64,000 nucleotides of DNA. Source: Sphingomonas sp. GTDB lineage: Bacteria; Pseudomonadota; Alphaproteobacteria; Sphingomonadales; Sphingomonadaceae. Of the stretch, positions 48,592 to 56,775 are shown one piece after another. Location of the stretch: the NCBI GenBank assembly GCA_017418975.1, contig JAFOMG010000002.1, positions 170,125-234,124 on the forward strand, given 5' to 3'. Every line of letters begins with the position of its first letter. The stretch's first letter is position 1. The position numbers were made by a program, and so were the translations under genes. The notes under the pieces were generated by a model, which was given only the letters and a program-made list of their open reading frames with translations, had not been told where the DNA came from and did no database searches.

Positions 48592-49373
48592 CAGCGCAGC
48601 TGGCTGGTCGTCGCCAGCATCTCGTCCGCGGTCTTCACCACGCGGCTGTTCATCTCATAGGCGCGCTGCGCGGTGATCAGCGCGGTGATCTCGGCCACCG
48701 GATTGACGTTCGAGGATTCGACGAAGCCCTGCAGCAGCGTGCCGAAGCCCGGATCGCCCGGGGCGCCGGCGATCGGCGCGCCCGACGCCGCGGTCTCGAG
48801 GAACAGGTTGCCGCCCTTGGCCTCCAGGCCGCCTTCGTTGACGAAGGTGGCGAGCTGGAGCTGGCCGAGCGTCTGCGGCGTCGGGTTGCCCGAAAGCACG
48901 ACATCGACCTGCCCGGTCTTCGAGACGGTCACGCTCACCGCGTTCTGCGGCACGGTGATGCCCGGCTGGACCGGGAAGCCGTCCGAGTTCACCAGCTCGC
49001 CCTGGTCCGACACGCCGAACGAGCCGTCGCGGGTATAGCCCGTCGTGCCGTCGGGCAGCGTGATCTGGAAATAGCCATGGCCCTGGATCGCCAGGTCATA
49101 TTGGTTGTCGGTCTGCTGGGTCGCGCCCTGCTCGTTGATCCGGTAGATCGCGCCGGTCTTCACGCCCGAGCCGATCTGGATGCCGGTCGGGCTCATCGTC
49201 TGCGCGCTGGTCGCCGAGCCGGGGCGCACGACCTGCTCGTAGAGAAGGTCCTGGAACTCGGCGCGCTGGCGCTTGAAGCCCGTGGTGTTCATGTTGGCGA
49301 TGTTGTTCGAGATCACATCGACATTGGTCTGCTGCGCGAGCATGCCCGTCGCGGCGATGGAAAGCGTACGCAT
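48591..49373 (-). CDS. flgG: Distal rod protein FlgG
   Basis: 260 residues. MRTLSIAATGMLAQQTNVDVISNNIANMNTTGFKRQ (N-terminal signature, shown in part) and EITALITAQRAYEMNSRVVKTADEM. Typical length of 260-262. Confidence 0.96.
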   Translation of the reverse strand: MRTLSIAATGMLAQQTNVDVISNNIANMNTTGFKRQRAEFQDLLYEQVVRPGSATSAQTMSPTGIQIGSGVKTGAIYRINEQGATQQTDNQYDLAIQGHGYFQITLPDGTTGYTRDGSFGVSDQGELVNSDGFPVQPGITVPQNAVSVTVSKTGQVDVVLSGNPTPQTLGQLQLATFVNEGGLEAKGGNLFLETAASGAPIAGAPGDPGFGTLLQGFVESSNVNPVAEITALITAQRAYEMNSRVVKTADEMLATTSQLR

Positions 49374-49402
49374 GAGCTAGTTCCTTATGCTCGTAATGGG
49401 GG

Positions 49403-50140
49403 TCAGCCGACCTTGCTCAGCCGGTCGATCGCCGACTTGCGCATGTCGTTCATGCTCTGGGAAAGGTTCTGGCTGGTCTGATAGGCGCGCAGGATCTCCA
49501 CCATGTCGGTGGTCTCCTGGATCGCGTTGACGTTGGAGCCTTCGAGGCCGCCGCTCACCAGATGCGTCTGCTCCGACGGCAGCTCGCGGCCGCCGGTGCC
49601 ACTGAACAGACCGTCGCCGCGCGGATCCACTCCGGCCTCGTCGAACTGCGTCACGGTGACCCGGCCGAACGGGCCGCCGGGCCCGTTGACCGTGCCGTCC
49701 TTGCCGATCGAGACCTGGTTGGCCGCTTCCTGCGGGATGGTGATCGGCTTGCCGCCCTCGCCCAGCACCTTGTTGCCGCTGGAGGTGGCGAGCTCGCCCG
49801 TCGGCAGCATCTTGAGCTGGCCGGCGCGCGTATAGGCGGTGCTGCCGTCGGACGCCTGGACCGAGAAATAGCCCTGCCCCTCGATCATCAGGTCGAGCGG
49901 GTTGCCGGTGGCCTGGAAGCCGCCCTGGCTGAAATCATGGACCGCGCCGTAATCGAGCACGAACGAGGTCTGCTTCGCCGGCTTCACCGCGCTGTCGGTC
50001 TTCTCGACATATTCGCGGAAGACCGGCTGCTCGCGCTTGAAGCCGACCGTGTTCATGTTGGCGAGATTGTTCGCCGCCACGTCCATGCGACGGCGCAGCG
50101 CCGTTTCCTGGCTCAGCAGCACATAGGAAGAAATGTCCAC
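49403..50140 (-). CDS. flgF: Proximal rod protein FlgF
   Basis: 245 residues from a GTG preceded by GAGGGA; a longer start is possible but lacks such a site. RRRMDVAANNLANMNTVGFKRE is the rod-protein motif, and MVEILRAYQTSQNLSQSM ends it. It heads flgF-flgG-flgA-flgH, divergent from fliL-fliM. Confidence 0.93.
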   Translation of the reverse strand: MDISSYVLLSQETALRRRMDVAANNLANMNTVGFKREQPVFREYVEKTDSAVKPAKQTSFVLDYGAVHDFSQGGFQATGNPLDLMIEGQGYFSVQASDGSTAYTRAGQLKMLPTGELATSSGNKVLGEGGKPITIPQEAANQVSIGKDGTVNGPGGPFGRVTVTQFDEAGVDPRGDGLFSGTGGRELPSEQTHLVSGGLEGSNVNAIQETTDMVEILRAYQTSQNLSQSMNDMRKSAIDRLSKVG

Positions 50141-50166
50141 CGGACGTCCCTCAAAAATTCGCACTA

Positions 50167-50179
50167 GGCAACAATTGCC
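50167..50179. promoter_or_regulatory. ftr-like palindrome between flgF and fliL
   Basis: GGCAACAATTGCC, arms GGCAA/TTGCC. Its centre is 21.5 bp upstream of the fliL -10 and just downstream of the flgF start point if flgF uses the shared box. Confidence 0.6.
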
Positions 50180-50189
50180 GGGCGCTGAT

Positions 50190-50199
50190 CCTATAATAG
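50190..50199. promoter_or_regulatory. Shared quasi-symmetric -10 box between flgF and fliL operons
   Basis: CCTATAATAG within TCCTATAATAGGA, a 13-bp sequence that is its own reverse complement except at the middle base. TATAAT (50192-50197) faces fliL; TATTAT on the other strand faces flgF. Confidence 0.6.
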
Positions 50200-50253
50200 G
50201 AGAAAATGCACCGACGCGGTGTCGGCGCGCAGATTTCGGAAGGTCACCAGGGA

Positions 50254-50805
50254 ATGTCGTCTCCGGAAATCATCGAGGAGGGTGCGGAAGCCGCGAAGGC
50301 TCCCCCGCCCAAATCGAGGAAGAAGCTGATCCTCATCGGTGCCGCGGCGGGCGTGCTGCTGCTTGGCGGCGGTGGCGGCGCGGCCTTCATGCTCTCCGGC
50401 TCCAGCGCCAAGGCGGAAGACGCCAAGGACGCGCATGGCGGCGCGAAGGATGCCGCGGCGAGCGGCGGCCATGGCGAGGCAGCGGCGGGCGATGCGGGCA
50501 AGGACGCCTTTGTCGACGTCCCCGCGATGCTGGTGAACCTGCGCTCGCCCGACGGCCAGGCGCGCTTCCTCAAGATCCACTTCATGATCGTGCCGGGCGA
50601 CGGCGTCGCCCCGGACGGGCTGAAGGACAAGCTGCCGCTGCTGCTCGACAGCTTCCAGCCCTTCCTGCGCGAGCTGCGCCCGGAGGACCTGTCCGGATCC
50701 GCCGCGGTCTTCCGCATCAAGGAAGAGATGATGGTGCGCGCCACCGCCACGCTCGGCGCGGGCCAGGTGAAGGACATCCTCATCCAGGACCTGGTGCAGC
50801 AATGA
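50254..50805 (+). CDS. fliL: Flagellar basal body-associated protein FliL
   Basis: 183 residues from the ATG at 50254 with GGAAGG upstream. One TM helix (~27-50), an Ala/Gly/Asp-rich linker, then the FliL domain FVDVPAMLVNLRSPDGQARFLKIHFMIV and the C-terminal QVKDILIQDLVQQ. It is immediately followed by fliM, the classical order. Two further FliL-like proteins are encoded at 20439 and 52868. Confidence 0.9.
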   Translation: MSSPEIIEEGAEAAKAPPPKSRKKLILIGAAAGVLLLGGGGGAAFMLSGSSAKAEDAKDAHGGAKDAAASGGHGEAAAGDAGKDAFVDVPAMLVNLRSPDGQARFLKIHFMIVPGDGVAPDGLKDKLPLLLDSFQPFLRELRPEDLSGSAAVFRIKEEMMVRATATLGAGQVKDILIQDLVQQ

Positions 50806-51821
50806 TCGACCTCGAGGATTTCGATCTTCCCGATCCTCCCGCCCCTCCCGGCGACATGGGCAGCGGCGTGTTCGACCAGGCCGATATCGATGCCCTGTTC
50901 GGCGATGTGGGCCCGATCGCCCGCAAGTCCGGCCTGCGCGCCGTCATCGAATCCAAGGTCATCAGCCACGAGCGCCTGCCGATGCTCGAAGTGGTGTGCG
51001 ACCGGGTGGTCCGTTCCTTCGCGAGCTCGATGCGCAACCTGACCTCGGACGGCGTCGACGTCAGCCTGGAGGAAGTGACTTCCACCCGCTTCGGCGAGTT
51101 CATGAACCGCGTCGCGCTGCCCGCGATGGTGGGCGTGTTCAAGATCGAGGAATGGGAGAGCTACGGCCTCGTCACCGTCGATTCGAACCTGATCTACTCG
51201 GTGGTGGACGCGCTGCTCGGCGGCCGCGGCGGCGGCTCGCCGATGGTGATCGACGGCCGCGCCTTCACCACGATCGAGACCGGCCTGGTCTCGCGCATGC
51301 TGACGCTGGCGTTGAACGACTTCTCGGAGGCCTTCGCCCCGATCGAGCCGGTGAACATGAATCTCGAGCGCATCGAGACCAATCCGCGCTTCGCCGCGAT
51401 CGCCGGCGTGTCCAACATCTGCGCCACCGCGACCTTCCGGGTCGACATGGACGGGCGCGGCGGGCGGTTCACCCTGGTGTTCCCCTATGCCACCCTGGAG
51501 CCGGTGCGCGACAAGCTGCTCCAGCGCTTCATGGGCGAGAAGAGCGGCCGCGACAGCATCTGGGAGGCGCACATGGCCGCCGAGGTGCGCAAGACCAATG
51601 TCTCGATGAGCGTGCTGCTGGGCGAGAAGGCGATGTCGATCGCCGACCTGCGCAACCTCGAGATCGGCCAGACCATCGCGCTCCACAAGAGCCCGGACGA
51701 CGCGCTCGACGTCGCGTGCGGCGGCGTGAAGCTCGCCCAGGGCCAGATCGGCCAGCGCAACGGCCAGGTCGCCGTGCGTCTGATCAACGACGTTTCCTCC
51801 GACAAGAAGGTGAAGCAATGA
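50802..51821 (+). CDS. fliM: Flagellar switch protein FliM
   Basis: 339 residues, ATGA overlap with fliL. The N-terminal GVFDQADIDALFGD is the FliM start that binds CheY-P in other bacteria; here the leading region is Asp/Pro-rich. VDSNLIYSVVDALLGGRGGG is the GGXG motif of the middle domain and a SpoA domain ends the protein. It forms the C-ring with FliG and FliN. Confidence 0.95.
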   Translation: MIDLEDFDLPDPPAPPGDMGSGVFDQADIDALFGDVGPIARKSGLRAVIESKVISHERLPMLEVVCDRVVRSFASSMRNLTSDGVDVSLEEVTSTRFGEFMNRVALPAMVGVFKIEEWESYGLVTVDSNLIYSVVDALLGGRGGGSPMVIDGRAFTTIETGLVSRMLTLALNDFSEAFAPIEPVNMNLERIETNPRFAAIAGVSNICATATFRVDMDGRGGRFTLVFPYATLEPVRDKLLQRFMGEKSGRDSIWEAHMAAEVRKTNVSMSVLLGEKAMSIADLRNLEIGQTIALHKSPDDALDVACGGVKLAQGQIGQRNGQVAVRLINDVSSDKKVKQ

Positions 51822-52207
51822 GCATCGCGCTACTCGCCAATGTGCTGACGATCATCCTGTGCATGGCCGTGCTCGTGCAGAGCGTGCGGATGATGAAGAG
51901 CCTGCGCACCGTGAAGGACGGCGCGCTCACCCAGGTGGTCGAGGCGCTGCAGGTCGCCACCGTCCAGGCCCGCGCCGTGCTGTCGGACATGAAGCACACG
52001 CTGGGCACCGATTGCGCCCGCCACGCGCAACTGGTCGAACGCGCCCGCGAGCTGCGCGACGAGCTGAGCCTGATGACCGGCATCGCCGACGCCGCCGCCG
52101 AGCGGATCGTCAACGCGGTGAGCATGGCCAATGCCCAGCGCGACGAGGAAGCGGGCGAACCGGCGGCCGCGGCCGAGGGCGACGCCCCGCTGGCGGAAGC
52201 CGCGTGA
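51818..52207 (+). CDS. DUF6468-type protein linked to fliM
   Basis: 129 residues, ATGA overlap with fliM. One N-terminal TM helix (IALLANVLTIILCMAVLVQSV) is followed by a long cytoplasmic helical/coiled-coil region (LRTVKDGALTQVVEALQVATVQARAVL) and an acidic Ala-rich tail. Proteins of this shape follow fliM in many alphaproteobacteria and are assigned to DUF6468 (from memory). The function is unknown. Confidence 0.65.
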   Translation: MSIALLANVLTIILCMAVLVQSVRMMKSLRTVKDGALTQVVEALQVATVQARAVLSDMKHTLGTDCARHAQLVERARELRDELSLMTGIADAAAERIVNAVSMANAQRDEEAGEPAAAAEGDAPLAEAA

Positions 52208-52788
52208 TGGCCCGCCCCTCGCTGCTCCTGCTCACCGCCGGCGTGACCGGGCTCGCGGTGGTCGCCAATGCGGCGACGATCGCGACCGGCCAGCAGGACA
52301 CCGGCCAGACCCGGCTCGGCAACGCGATCACCCAGGACATGAGCGACCGCGATGTCGCCGCCGCCCGCCGCAAGCGCGGGCTCGACCTGCGCGAGCAGGC
52401 GGCCAAGGCCGCCTCCGCTCGCCTGGCCGCCGATGTGGAGGCCCGCCGGAAGCAGGACGAGGCGCAGTTGCAGGCCGGCACGGCCCCCGGCGCCGCGCCC
52501 TCCCCGGCGGACTCGCAGTTCGACGAGCTGGCCCGAATCTACCAGGCGATGAAGCCCAAGGCCGCCGCCATGGTCTTCGAGCAGCTCGACATGGAAGTGC
52601 AGATGAAGGTCGCGCAGCGGATGCGCGAGCGCTCCACCGCGATGATCATGGCGGCGATGACGCCCAAGGGAGCGGCCGCGCTCAGCATGGCGATGGCGCG
52701 CCGCAACGCCGCCCATCCGCCGGCGCCGGCGGCGATCCGCCCCCAGCCCGGCCAGGCCATGGGCCCGGCCGCCACCGCACGCCGCTGA
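52207..52788 (+). CDS. MotE-like protein with MgtE N-terminal-type domain
   Basis: 193 residues, one-base overlap with the previous gene. A signal or TM segment at ~5-25, a charged coiled coil (~50-90) and the domain IYQAMKPKAAAMVFEQLDMEVQMKVAQRMRERSTAMIMAAM, which matches the MgtE_N fold of MotE. In rhizobia MotE is a periplasmic chaperone for the motor protein MotC; no motC is seen here. A terminator follows. Confidence 0.75.
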   Translation: MARPSLLLLTAGVTGLAVVANAATIATGQQDTGQTRLGNAITQDMSDRDVAAARRKRGLDLREQAAKAASARLAADVEARRKQDEAQLQAGTAPGAAPSPADSQFDELARIYQAMKPKAAAMVFEQLDMEVQMKVAQRMRERSTAMIMAAMTPKGAAALSMAMARRNAAHPPAPAAIRPQPGQAMGPAATARR

Positions 52789-52803
52789 CGCCGGCATCGA
52801 CAG

Positions 52804-52844
52804 GAAAGCGCCGCCCCGGGACGATGCCGGGGCGGCGCTTTCTT
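52804..52844. terminator. Bidirectional terminator between motE-like and FliL-like genes
   Basis: AAAGCGCCGCCCCGG and CCGGGGCGGCGCTTT form a perfect 15-bp stem with a seven-base loop, flanked by T-rich sequence. It serves two convergent genes. Confidence 0.85.
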
Positions 52845-52867
52845 GTATTCGGGTGCCGGAGACCCGT

Positions 52868-53275
52868 TCAGCCGGTGCGGGCGTCGACTTCGACGATCAG
52901 CACGCGGACCAGGCCGGGCTCGGCGGCCCGCAGCGCGGCGGTAAGGTCATGGTCGAGCCGCTGCGCATCGACCGCCCGAAGCGCCGAGGCATTGAGCCGG
53001 GCGAACTCCAGTCCCGCCGCCAGCGTCGCCGCGCGCAGCATCGGCATTTCGCCGCCCAGCTTCGAGGCGGCCTCGGCGGAACCCGCGTCGATCACCAGCT
53101 TGAAGCGCAGGGCGCCGTTGACGCGATCCGCGTCCACGATCGGCACGGTGATCTCTTCCATGGGCACGAGATACAGGCCCTCGCCCGCGGCGGCGCCGCC
53201 GCCCGATGCCTGTGCGCCACCGCCCGGCAGCGGCAATGCCGCCAGCCCCAGCGCCACCAGCGTTTCGCGTCGCAA
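52868..53275 (-). CDS. FliL-like exported protein
   Basis: 135 residues from a TTG with GGAGGA upstream. A short signal sequence (ending GGGAQA) precedes a domain ITVPIVDADRVNGALRFKLVIDAGSAEAASKL...LEFARLNASALRAVDAQRLDHDL that follows the FliL secondary-structure pattern. It is divergent from the small membrane protein at 53363, with a shared symmetric -10 box. The assignment to FliL is by pattern only. Confidence 0.55.
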   Translation of the reverse strand: MRRETLVALGLAALPLPGGGAQASGGGAAAGEGLYLVPMEEITVPIVDADRVNGALRFKLVIDAGSAEAASKLGGEMPMLRAATLAAGLEFARLNASALRAVDAQRLDHDLTAALRAAEPGLVRVLIVEVDARTG

Positions 53276-53326
53276 GATCCTGTCCTCCGATATCGATGCC
53301 CGGCGCCCGCATCGGGCACCCATCCC

Positions 53327-53336
53327 TCTATAATAG
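53327..53336. promoter_or_regulatory. Shared quasi-symmetric -10 box of the FliL-like and TPR operons
   Basis: TCTATAATAG: TATAAT (53329-53334) faces the 53363 gene, and CTATTATAG on the other strand faces the 52868-53275 gene. No ftr-like palindrome is near. Confidence 0.55.
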
Positions 53337-53362
53337 AATGGAATCAGCGAGCAGGTGACGAG

Positions 53363-53587
53363 TTGAGCCACGATCAGCGCCCGAGAAAGATGCGTGTCGT
53401 CGATAATGGAAGGCATCCCAATGTGCGGATGACCATCGAGGACACGGCCGAGATCGTCCGCCCGCCGGCTCCCGCCCCCGCTCCGGGCAGGGCGCCGCTG
53501 CCGATGCTGCACGCCATCCTCTTCCTGCTCGCCTGTATCGGCGGCGGCATCGCCGTCGTCGCGATCCGGCCGTTCGGGCTCGGCTGA
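53363..53587 (+). CDS. Small membrane protein preceding the TPR protein
   Basis: 74 residues from a TTG with AGGTGA upstream. A basic, polar N-terminus is followed by a Pro-rich stretch (VRPPAPAPAPGRAPLP) and one C-terminal TM helix (HAILFLLACIGGGIAVVAI). It overlaps the TPR gene by one base. It is probably a tail-anchored partner of the TPR protein; no family recognised. Confidence 0.65.
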   Translation: MSHDQRPRKMRVVDNGRHPNVRMTIEDTAEIVRPPAPAPAPGRAPLPMLHAILFLLACIGGGIAVVAIRPFGLG

Positions 53588-55386
53588 TGCGCAGCCTGTT
53601 CCTGGCCCTCGCCGCCGGCGCCACCACCGCGCCCGCCGTCACCGCGCCGGCTCCGCACGGCTCCCCCGCGCCGGCCGCCACCCCCGCCCCCACGGCCACG
53701 CCGGCCGCCGTGATCCCCAGCACCGCGCTGCCCCGCTTCGCGGCCACGCTGGCGCAACTGCCGATGATCACCGGCGCGGACAGCTGGACCGGCGTCACCG
53801 GCACCGAGGCGTGGCACCAGCTCGCCACCGCGACGCCCGACACGCGCCAATCGGTGCGCTGGAGCTTCGCCAAGGGCCTGATCCGCCAGGATCGTGCCGC
53901 CGAGGCGCTGGGCGTGCTCGAGGCGATGCGCCTGGCCGATCCCGACCTGGCGCTCGTCGCCCCCTATCAGCTCGCGCGCGGCGCGGCGCTCACGCTGCTC
54001 GGCCGCGACGCCGAAGCGGTGGAATCGCTGAGCACCGCCGAGCTCGCCGGCAATGCGGAGGCATGCGCCTGGCGGATGCGCGCGCTCGCCCATTCCGGCG
54101 CCGCGCCCGAGGCGATGGGCCAGATCGGCTGCGCCCGCGACGCGATCAACGCCCGCACCCCGCGCGACCGCGCGCCCTTCATGCTCGCCGCGGCCGGCGC
54201 CGCGATCGATGCCGGCCAGCCGCAGCCCGCGCTGCAATGGCTCCAGCTGTTCGACGACCGGAACGGCGACGCCAACCTGCTGCGCGGCCGCGCGCTGCTG
54301 GCGCAGAAGGATCTGGCCGGCGCCCGGCTGCGCTTCGAGCGCGCGGCGCTCACCGGCGCCCCGGAGGCGAAGGCCGGCGCCCGGCTCGGCGCGATCGAAG
54401 TGTCGATCGCCGGCCATGCGATCGCGCCGCCCGAGGCGATCCGGCAGCTCGACGCGATGCGCTTCGGCTGGCGCGGCGGCCCGGTCGAGCGGCGGGCGCT
54501 GACCATCGAATATGGCCTGGCCAAGGAGCAGCAGGACCTGCGCGCCGAGCTGAAGAGCGGCGCCACGCTGCTGCGCTACTTCAAGCTGGGCACCCAGGCC
54601 GGACCGATGCTCGCCGAGCTGCAGCAATCGCTGAGCGCGGTGCTGGCGCCGGAGAGCGGCGTGCCGCTCGCCCAGGCCGCCGGCCTCTATTGGGACTATC
54701 GCGAGCTGGCGCCCTCGGGCGGCGATGGCGACCTGCTCGCCAACCGCCTGGCCGACCGGCTCCAGGCCGCCGGCCTCTATGCCCGCGCCGCCGAGCTGCT
54801 GTCCTATCAGCTGACCCGGCGCGCGCAGGACGTCGCCCAGGGTCCGCTCTCCGTGCGCGTGGCGATGCTCCAGATCCTCGCCGGCCGGCCCGACCTGGCG
54901 CTCAAGGCGCTGCAGGCCACCGAGCAGCCGAGCTATACCGCCCAGATGCGCTGGGACCGCAAGCGGATGGAAGCCGTGGCGTTCCATCGGCTGGGCAAGG
55001 ACGATGCCGCCGCGGCCGCGCTGGACGGCGTGCCGGACGGCGCGGCGGTGCGCGCCGAGATCCACTGGCGCACCCAGGACTGGGGCTCCTTCGTGACGGA
55101 AAGCGAAAAGGGCCTGCCCTCCGGCAGGGGCCTGGGCGCGCCGCAACAGGCGGCGGTGCTGCGCTATGCCGTGGCGCTGGCGATGCTGGGCCGCGAGGAC
55201 CGGCTGCGCGCGCTGCACGGCCGCTATGCCCCGGCGTTCAAGGGCCTGCCCACCGCCAGCGCATTCGACATGCTGACCGCCAGCCTCGATCGGATCGACC
55301 CGGCCAGGCTCGATGCCGCGATCGGCGCCATCCCCGAGGCGAGCCCGGCGGGCGCGATCGGCGACCTGCTCGACGCCGGGGGCTGA
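53587..55386 (+). CDS. Exported TPR-repeat protein of the flagellar island
   Basis: 599 residues with a signal-like N-terminus (ALAAGATTAPA) and a Pro/Ala-rich linker (~20-45). The rest is predicted all-helical with TPR-like pairs, for example AAEALGVLEAMRLADPDLAL, AGNAEACAWRMRALAHSG and PDLALKALQATEQPSYTAQ. It is coupled to a small membrane protein and sits under a flagellar-type box. It may be a periplasmic scaffold or part of stator/ring assembly. Similar TPR proteins occur in alphaproteobacterial flagellar clusters, but I cannot name a family. Confidence 0.7.
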   Translation: MRSLFLALAAGATTAPAVTAPAPHGSPAPAATPAPTATPAAVIPSTALPRFAATLAQLPMITGADSWTGVTGTEAWHQLATATPDTRQSVRWSFAKGLIRQDRAAEALGVLEAMRLADPDLALVAPYQLARGAALTLLGRDAEAVESLSTAELAGNAEACAWRMRALAHSGAAPEAMGQIGCARDAINARTPRDRAPFMLAAAGAAIDAGQPQPALQWLQLFDDRNGDANLLRGRALLAQKDLAGARLRFERAALTGAPEAKAGARLGAIEVSIAGHAIAPPEAIRQLDAMRFGWRGGPVERRALTIEYGLAKEQQDLRAELKSGATLLRYFKLGTQAGPMLAELQQSLSAVLAPESGVPLAQAAGLYWDYRELAPSGGDGDLLANRLADRLQAAGLYARAAELLSYQLTRRAQDVAQGPLSVRVAMLQILAGRPDLALKALQATEQPSYTAQMRWDRKRMEAVAFHRLGKDDAAAAALDGVPDGAAVRAEIHWRTQDWGSFVTESEKGLPSGRGLGAPQQAAVLRYAVALAMLGREDRLRALHGRYAPAFKGLPTASAFDMLTASLDRIDPARLDAAIGAIPEASPAGAIGDLLDAGG

Positions 55387-55438
55387 GCCGCCGGGGCGAG
55401 CGGACAGTTCCAACATCGCGGCTCGTCCCGGTGCTCGA

Positions 55439-55624
55439 AAGGTCGCAAAGGCCGCAACCCGTGCGAGCCTCGCGAGACCCAAATTTCCCTAATTTCACGG
55501 GAACCCAGCACATCGCGCAACTTCCTTGCGCGAATGCGATCCTATTTTTCCAACGCGGCGAAAGAGCGGCCGGCAACGCGCACCGGCTGCGCCAGCCCAG
55601 CAGGCGAAACCCTACATTGCAAGG
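55439..55624 (+). repeat. Family D interspersed repeat, copy 2
   Basis: The last 32 bases equal 22030-22061, and earlier parts match 21897 onward in pieces. Together with the next palindromic repeat it fills the 455-base spacer between the TPR gene and flgL; no gene is visible there. Confidence 0.6.
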
Positions 55625-55658
55625 AGGCCAACAACCCAGTTGAGGACTCACCGTCCTT

Positions 55659-55793
55659 CGTCATCCCCGCGCAGGCGGGGATCCAGGGCCGGGCGCGGAA
55701 CCCGCGCGGCAGGCCCTGCTCCTTTCGGAGGCTGTTCGCGCAACGGCAGCGATACCCGCTCTACCCTGGATCCCCGCCTGCGCGGGGATGACG
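55659..55793. repeat. Interspersed palindromic repeat, family A copy 5
   Basis: CGTCATCCCCGCGCAGGCGG with following bases to 55688 recurs inverted at 55764-55793, giving 30-bp arms. The 75-base interior is non-coding. It lies at the 3' end of flgE-flgK-flgL. Confidence 0.8.
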
Positions 55794-55842
55794 GGATTCG
55801 CTGATCAAGCGTCAGCTCAACCCCGGAAGACCAGAACGCCCC

Positions 55843-56751
55843 CTATTTCAGATAGGCGGTCAGGTTCAGCCCGGACAGCTGGGCGAACACCGAATAGCTG
55901 GCCTCGAGCACGGTCTTCTGCTGGGCGAGGTCGATCGCGACCTGGCCGAGATCGGCATCCTCATTGTCCTGGATCACCCCCTGCAGCACCAGGCCGCGGG
56001 CTTCGCCGCGCGCGGTCAGCGTGTCGACCTGGTTCTGCTTGCGGCCGTTGTCGGCGTTGATCGCCCGCACGTCGCCAAGGCCGGTATTGAGCTGCGCCAC
56101 CGCCTGCTTGATCGCATCCATCTGCGCGTCGGTGGGCTTGGTGCCGATGTCGCCGGCCTGGCCGAGCGTGCGGAACGCCTCGTAGAGATTGGCGCCGATC
56201 TCGCTCGCGCCGACGCCGTAGCTGATGTCCACGCCGTCGGCCACCCGCGCATTGGCGCGCACGGTGTCGTTGTGGAAGGCATTGGCGGCGGGGGTCGTCG
56301 CCGCCTGGGCGAGCGTGTCCACCGAGAAGGGCGCCTGATCGATCTGGCTGCCGCCGAACAGCGGCGTGCCGCCTTCCGAGGCGTTGAGCGAGGTGCGGAA
56401 CTGATCGAAGGCAGTCTGGATCGCTTCCTGCAGGCCGGCGGAATCGCCGGTGCCGACTGCCTTCATCAGGCTGGTGCGCAGATCCGAGGTGGCGTCGTCG
56501 ATGCCCTCCAGATTGGCCTGGTAGAGCGAGAGGGTGGTGCCGACGCGCTTCGACACGGTCGCCTGCGCGTCCTGGCGGGCGAGCAGCGAGTGCGCGGAGA
56601 GATTGCGCACCGCCTCGGTGCCGAGATCGGCGAAGGTCGCGGCCTTCTTGCGGGTCGAAAGCTGCCGCTGGGTGTCGGCCAGCTGCTCCTGCGCGCGCGA
56701 GATCGCCCCCGCCATGGTGCGCTGGAGCGGAATGGTGGCAACGCGGGTCAT
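55843..56751 (-). CDS. flgL: Hook-filament junction protein FlgL
   Basis: 302 residues. The flagellin-like N-terminus ATIPLQRTMAGAISRAQEQLADTQRQLSTRKK and a C-terminal ending in ASYSVFAQLSGLNLTAYLK are typical. It links FlgK to flagellin and is last in flgE-flgK-flgL. Confidence 0.9.
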   Translation of the reverse strand: MTRVATIPLQRTMAGAISRAQEQLADTQRQLSTRKKAATFADLGTEAVRNLSAHSLLARQDAQATVSKRVGTTLSLYQANLEGIDDATSDLRTSLMKAVGTGDSAGLQEAIQTAFDQFRTSLNASEGGTPLFGGSQIDQAPFSVDTLAQAATTPAANAFHNDTVRANARVADGVDISYGVGASEIGANLYEAFRTLGQAGDIGTKPTDAQMDAIKQAVAQLNTGLGDVRAINADNGRKQNQVDTLTARGEARGLVLQGVIQDNEDADLGQVAIDLAQQKTVLEASYSVFAQLSGLNLTAYLK

Positions 56752-56775
56752 GGGTCTTCCCTTCTTCTTCCGGCC

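Noticed and set aside
8222-55793. CRISPR array
   Set aside because: Repeats are dispersed inverted palindromes, not regularly spaced direct repeats with spacers.
55526-55804. Short open frames giving peptides such as PSSSPRRRGSRAG...LDPRLRGDDG
   Set aside because: They are translations of the family A palindromic repeat and the family D repeat, not genes.
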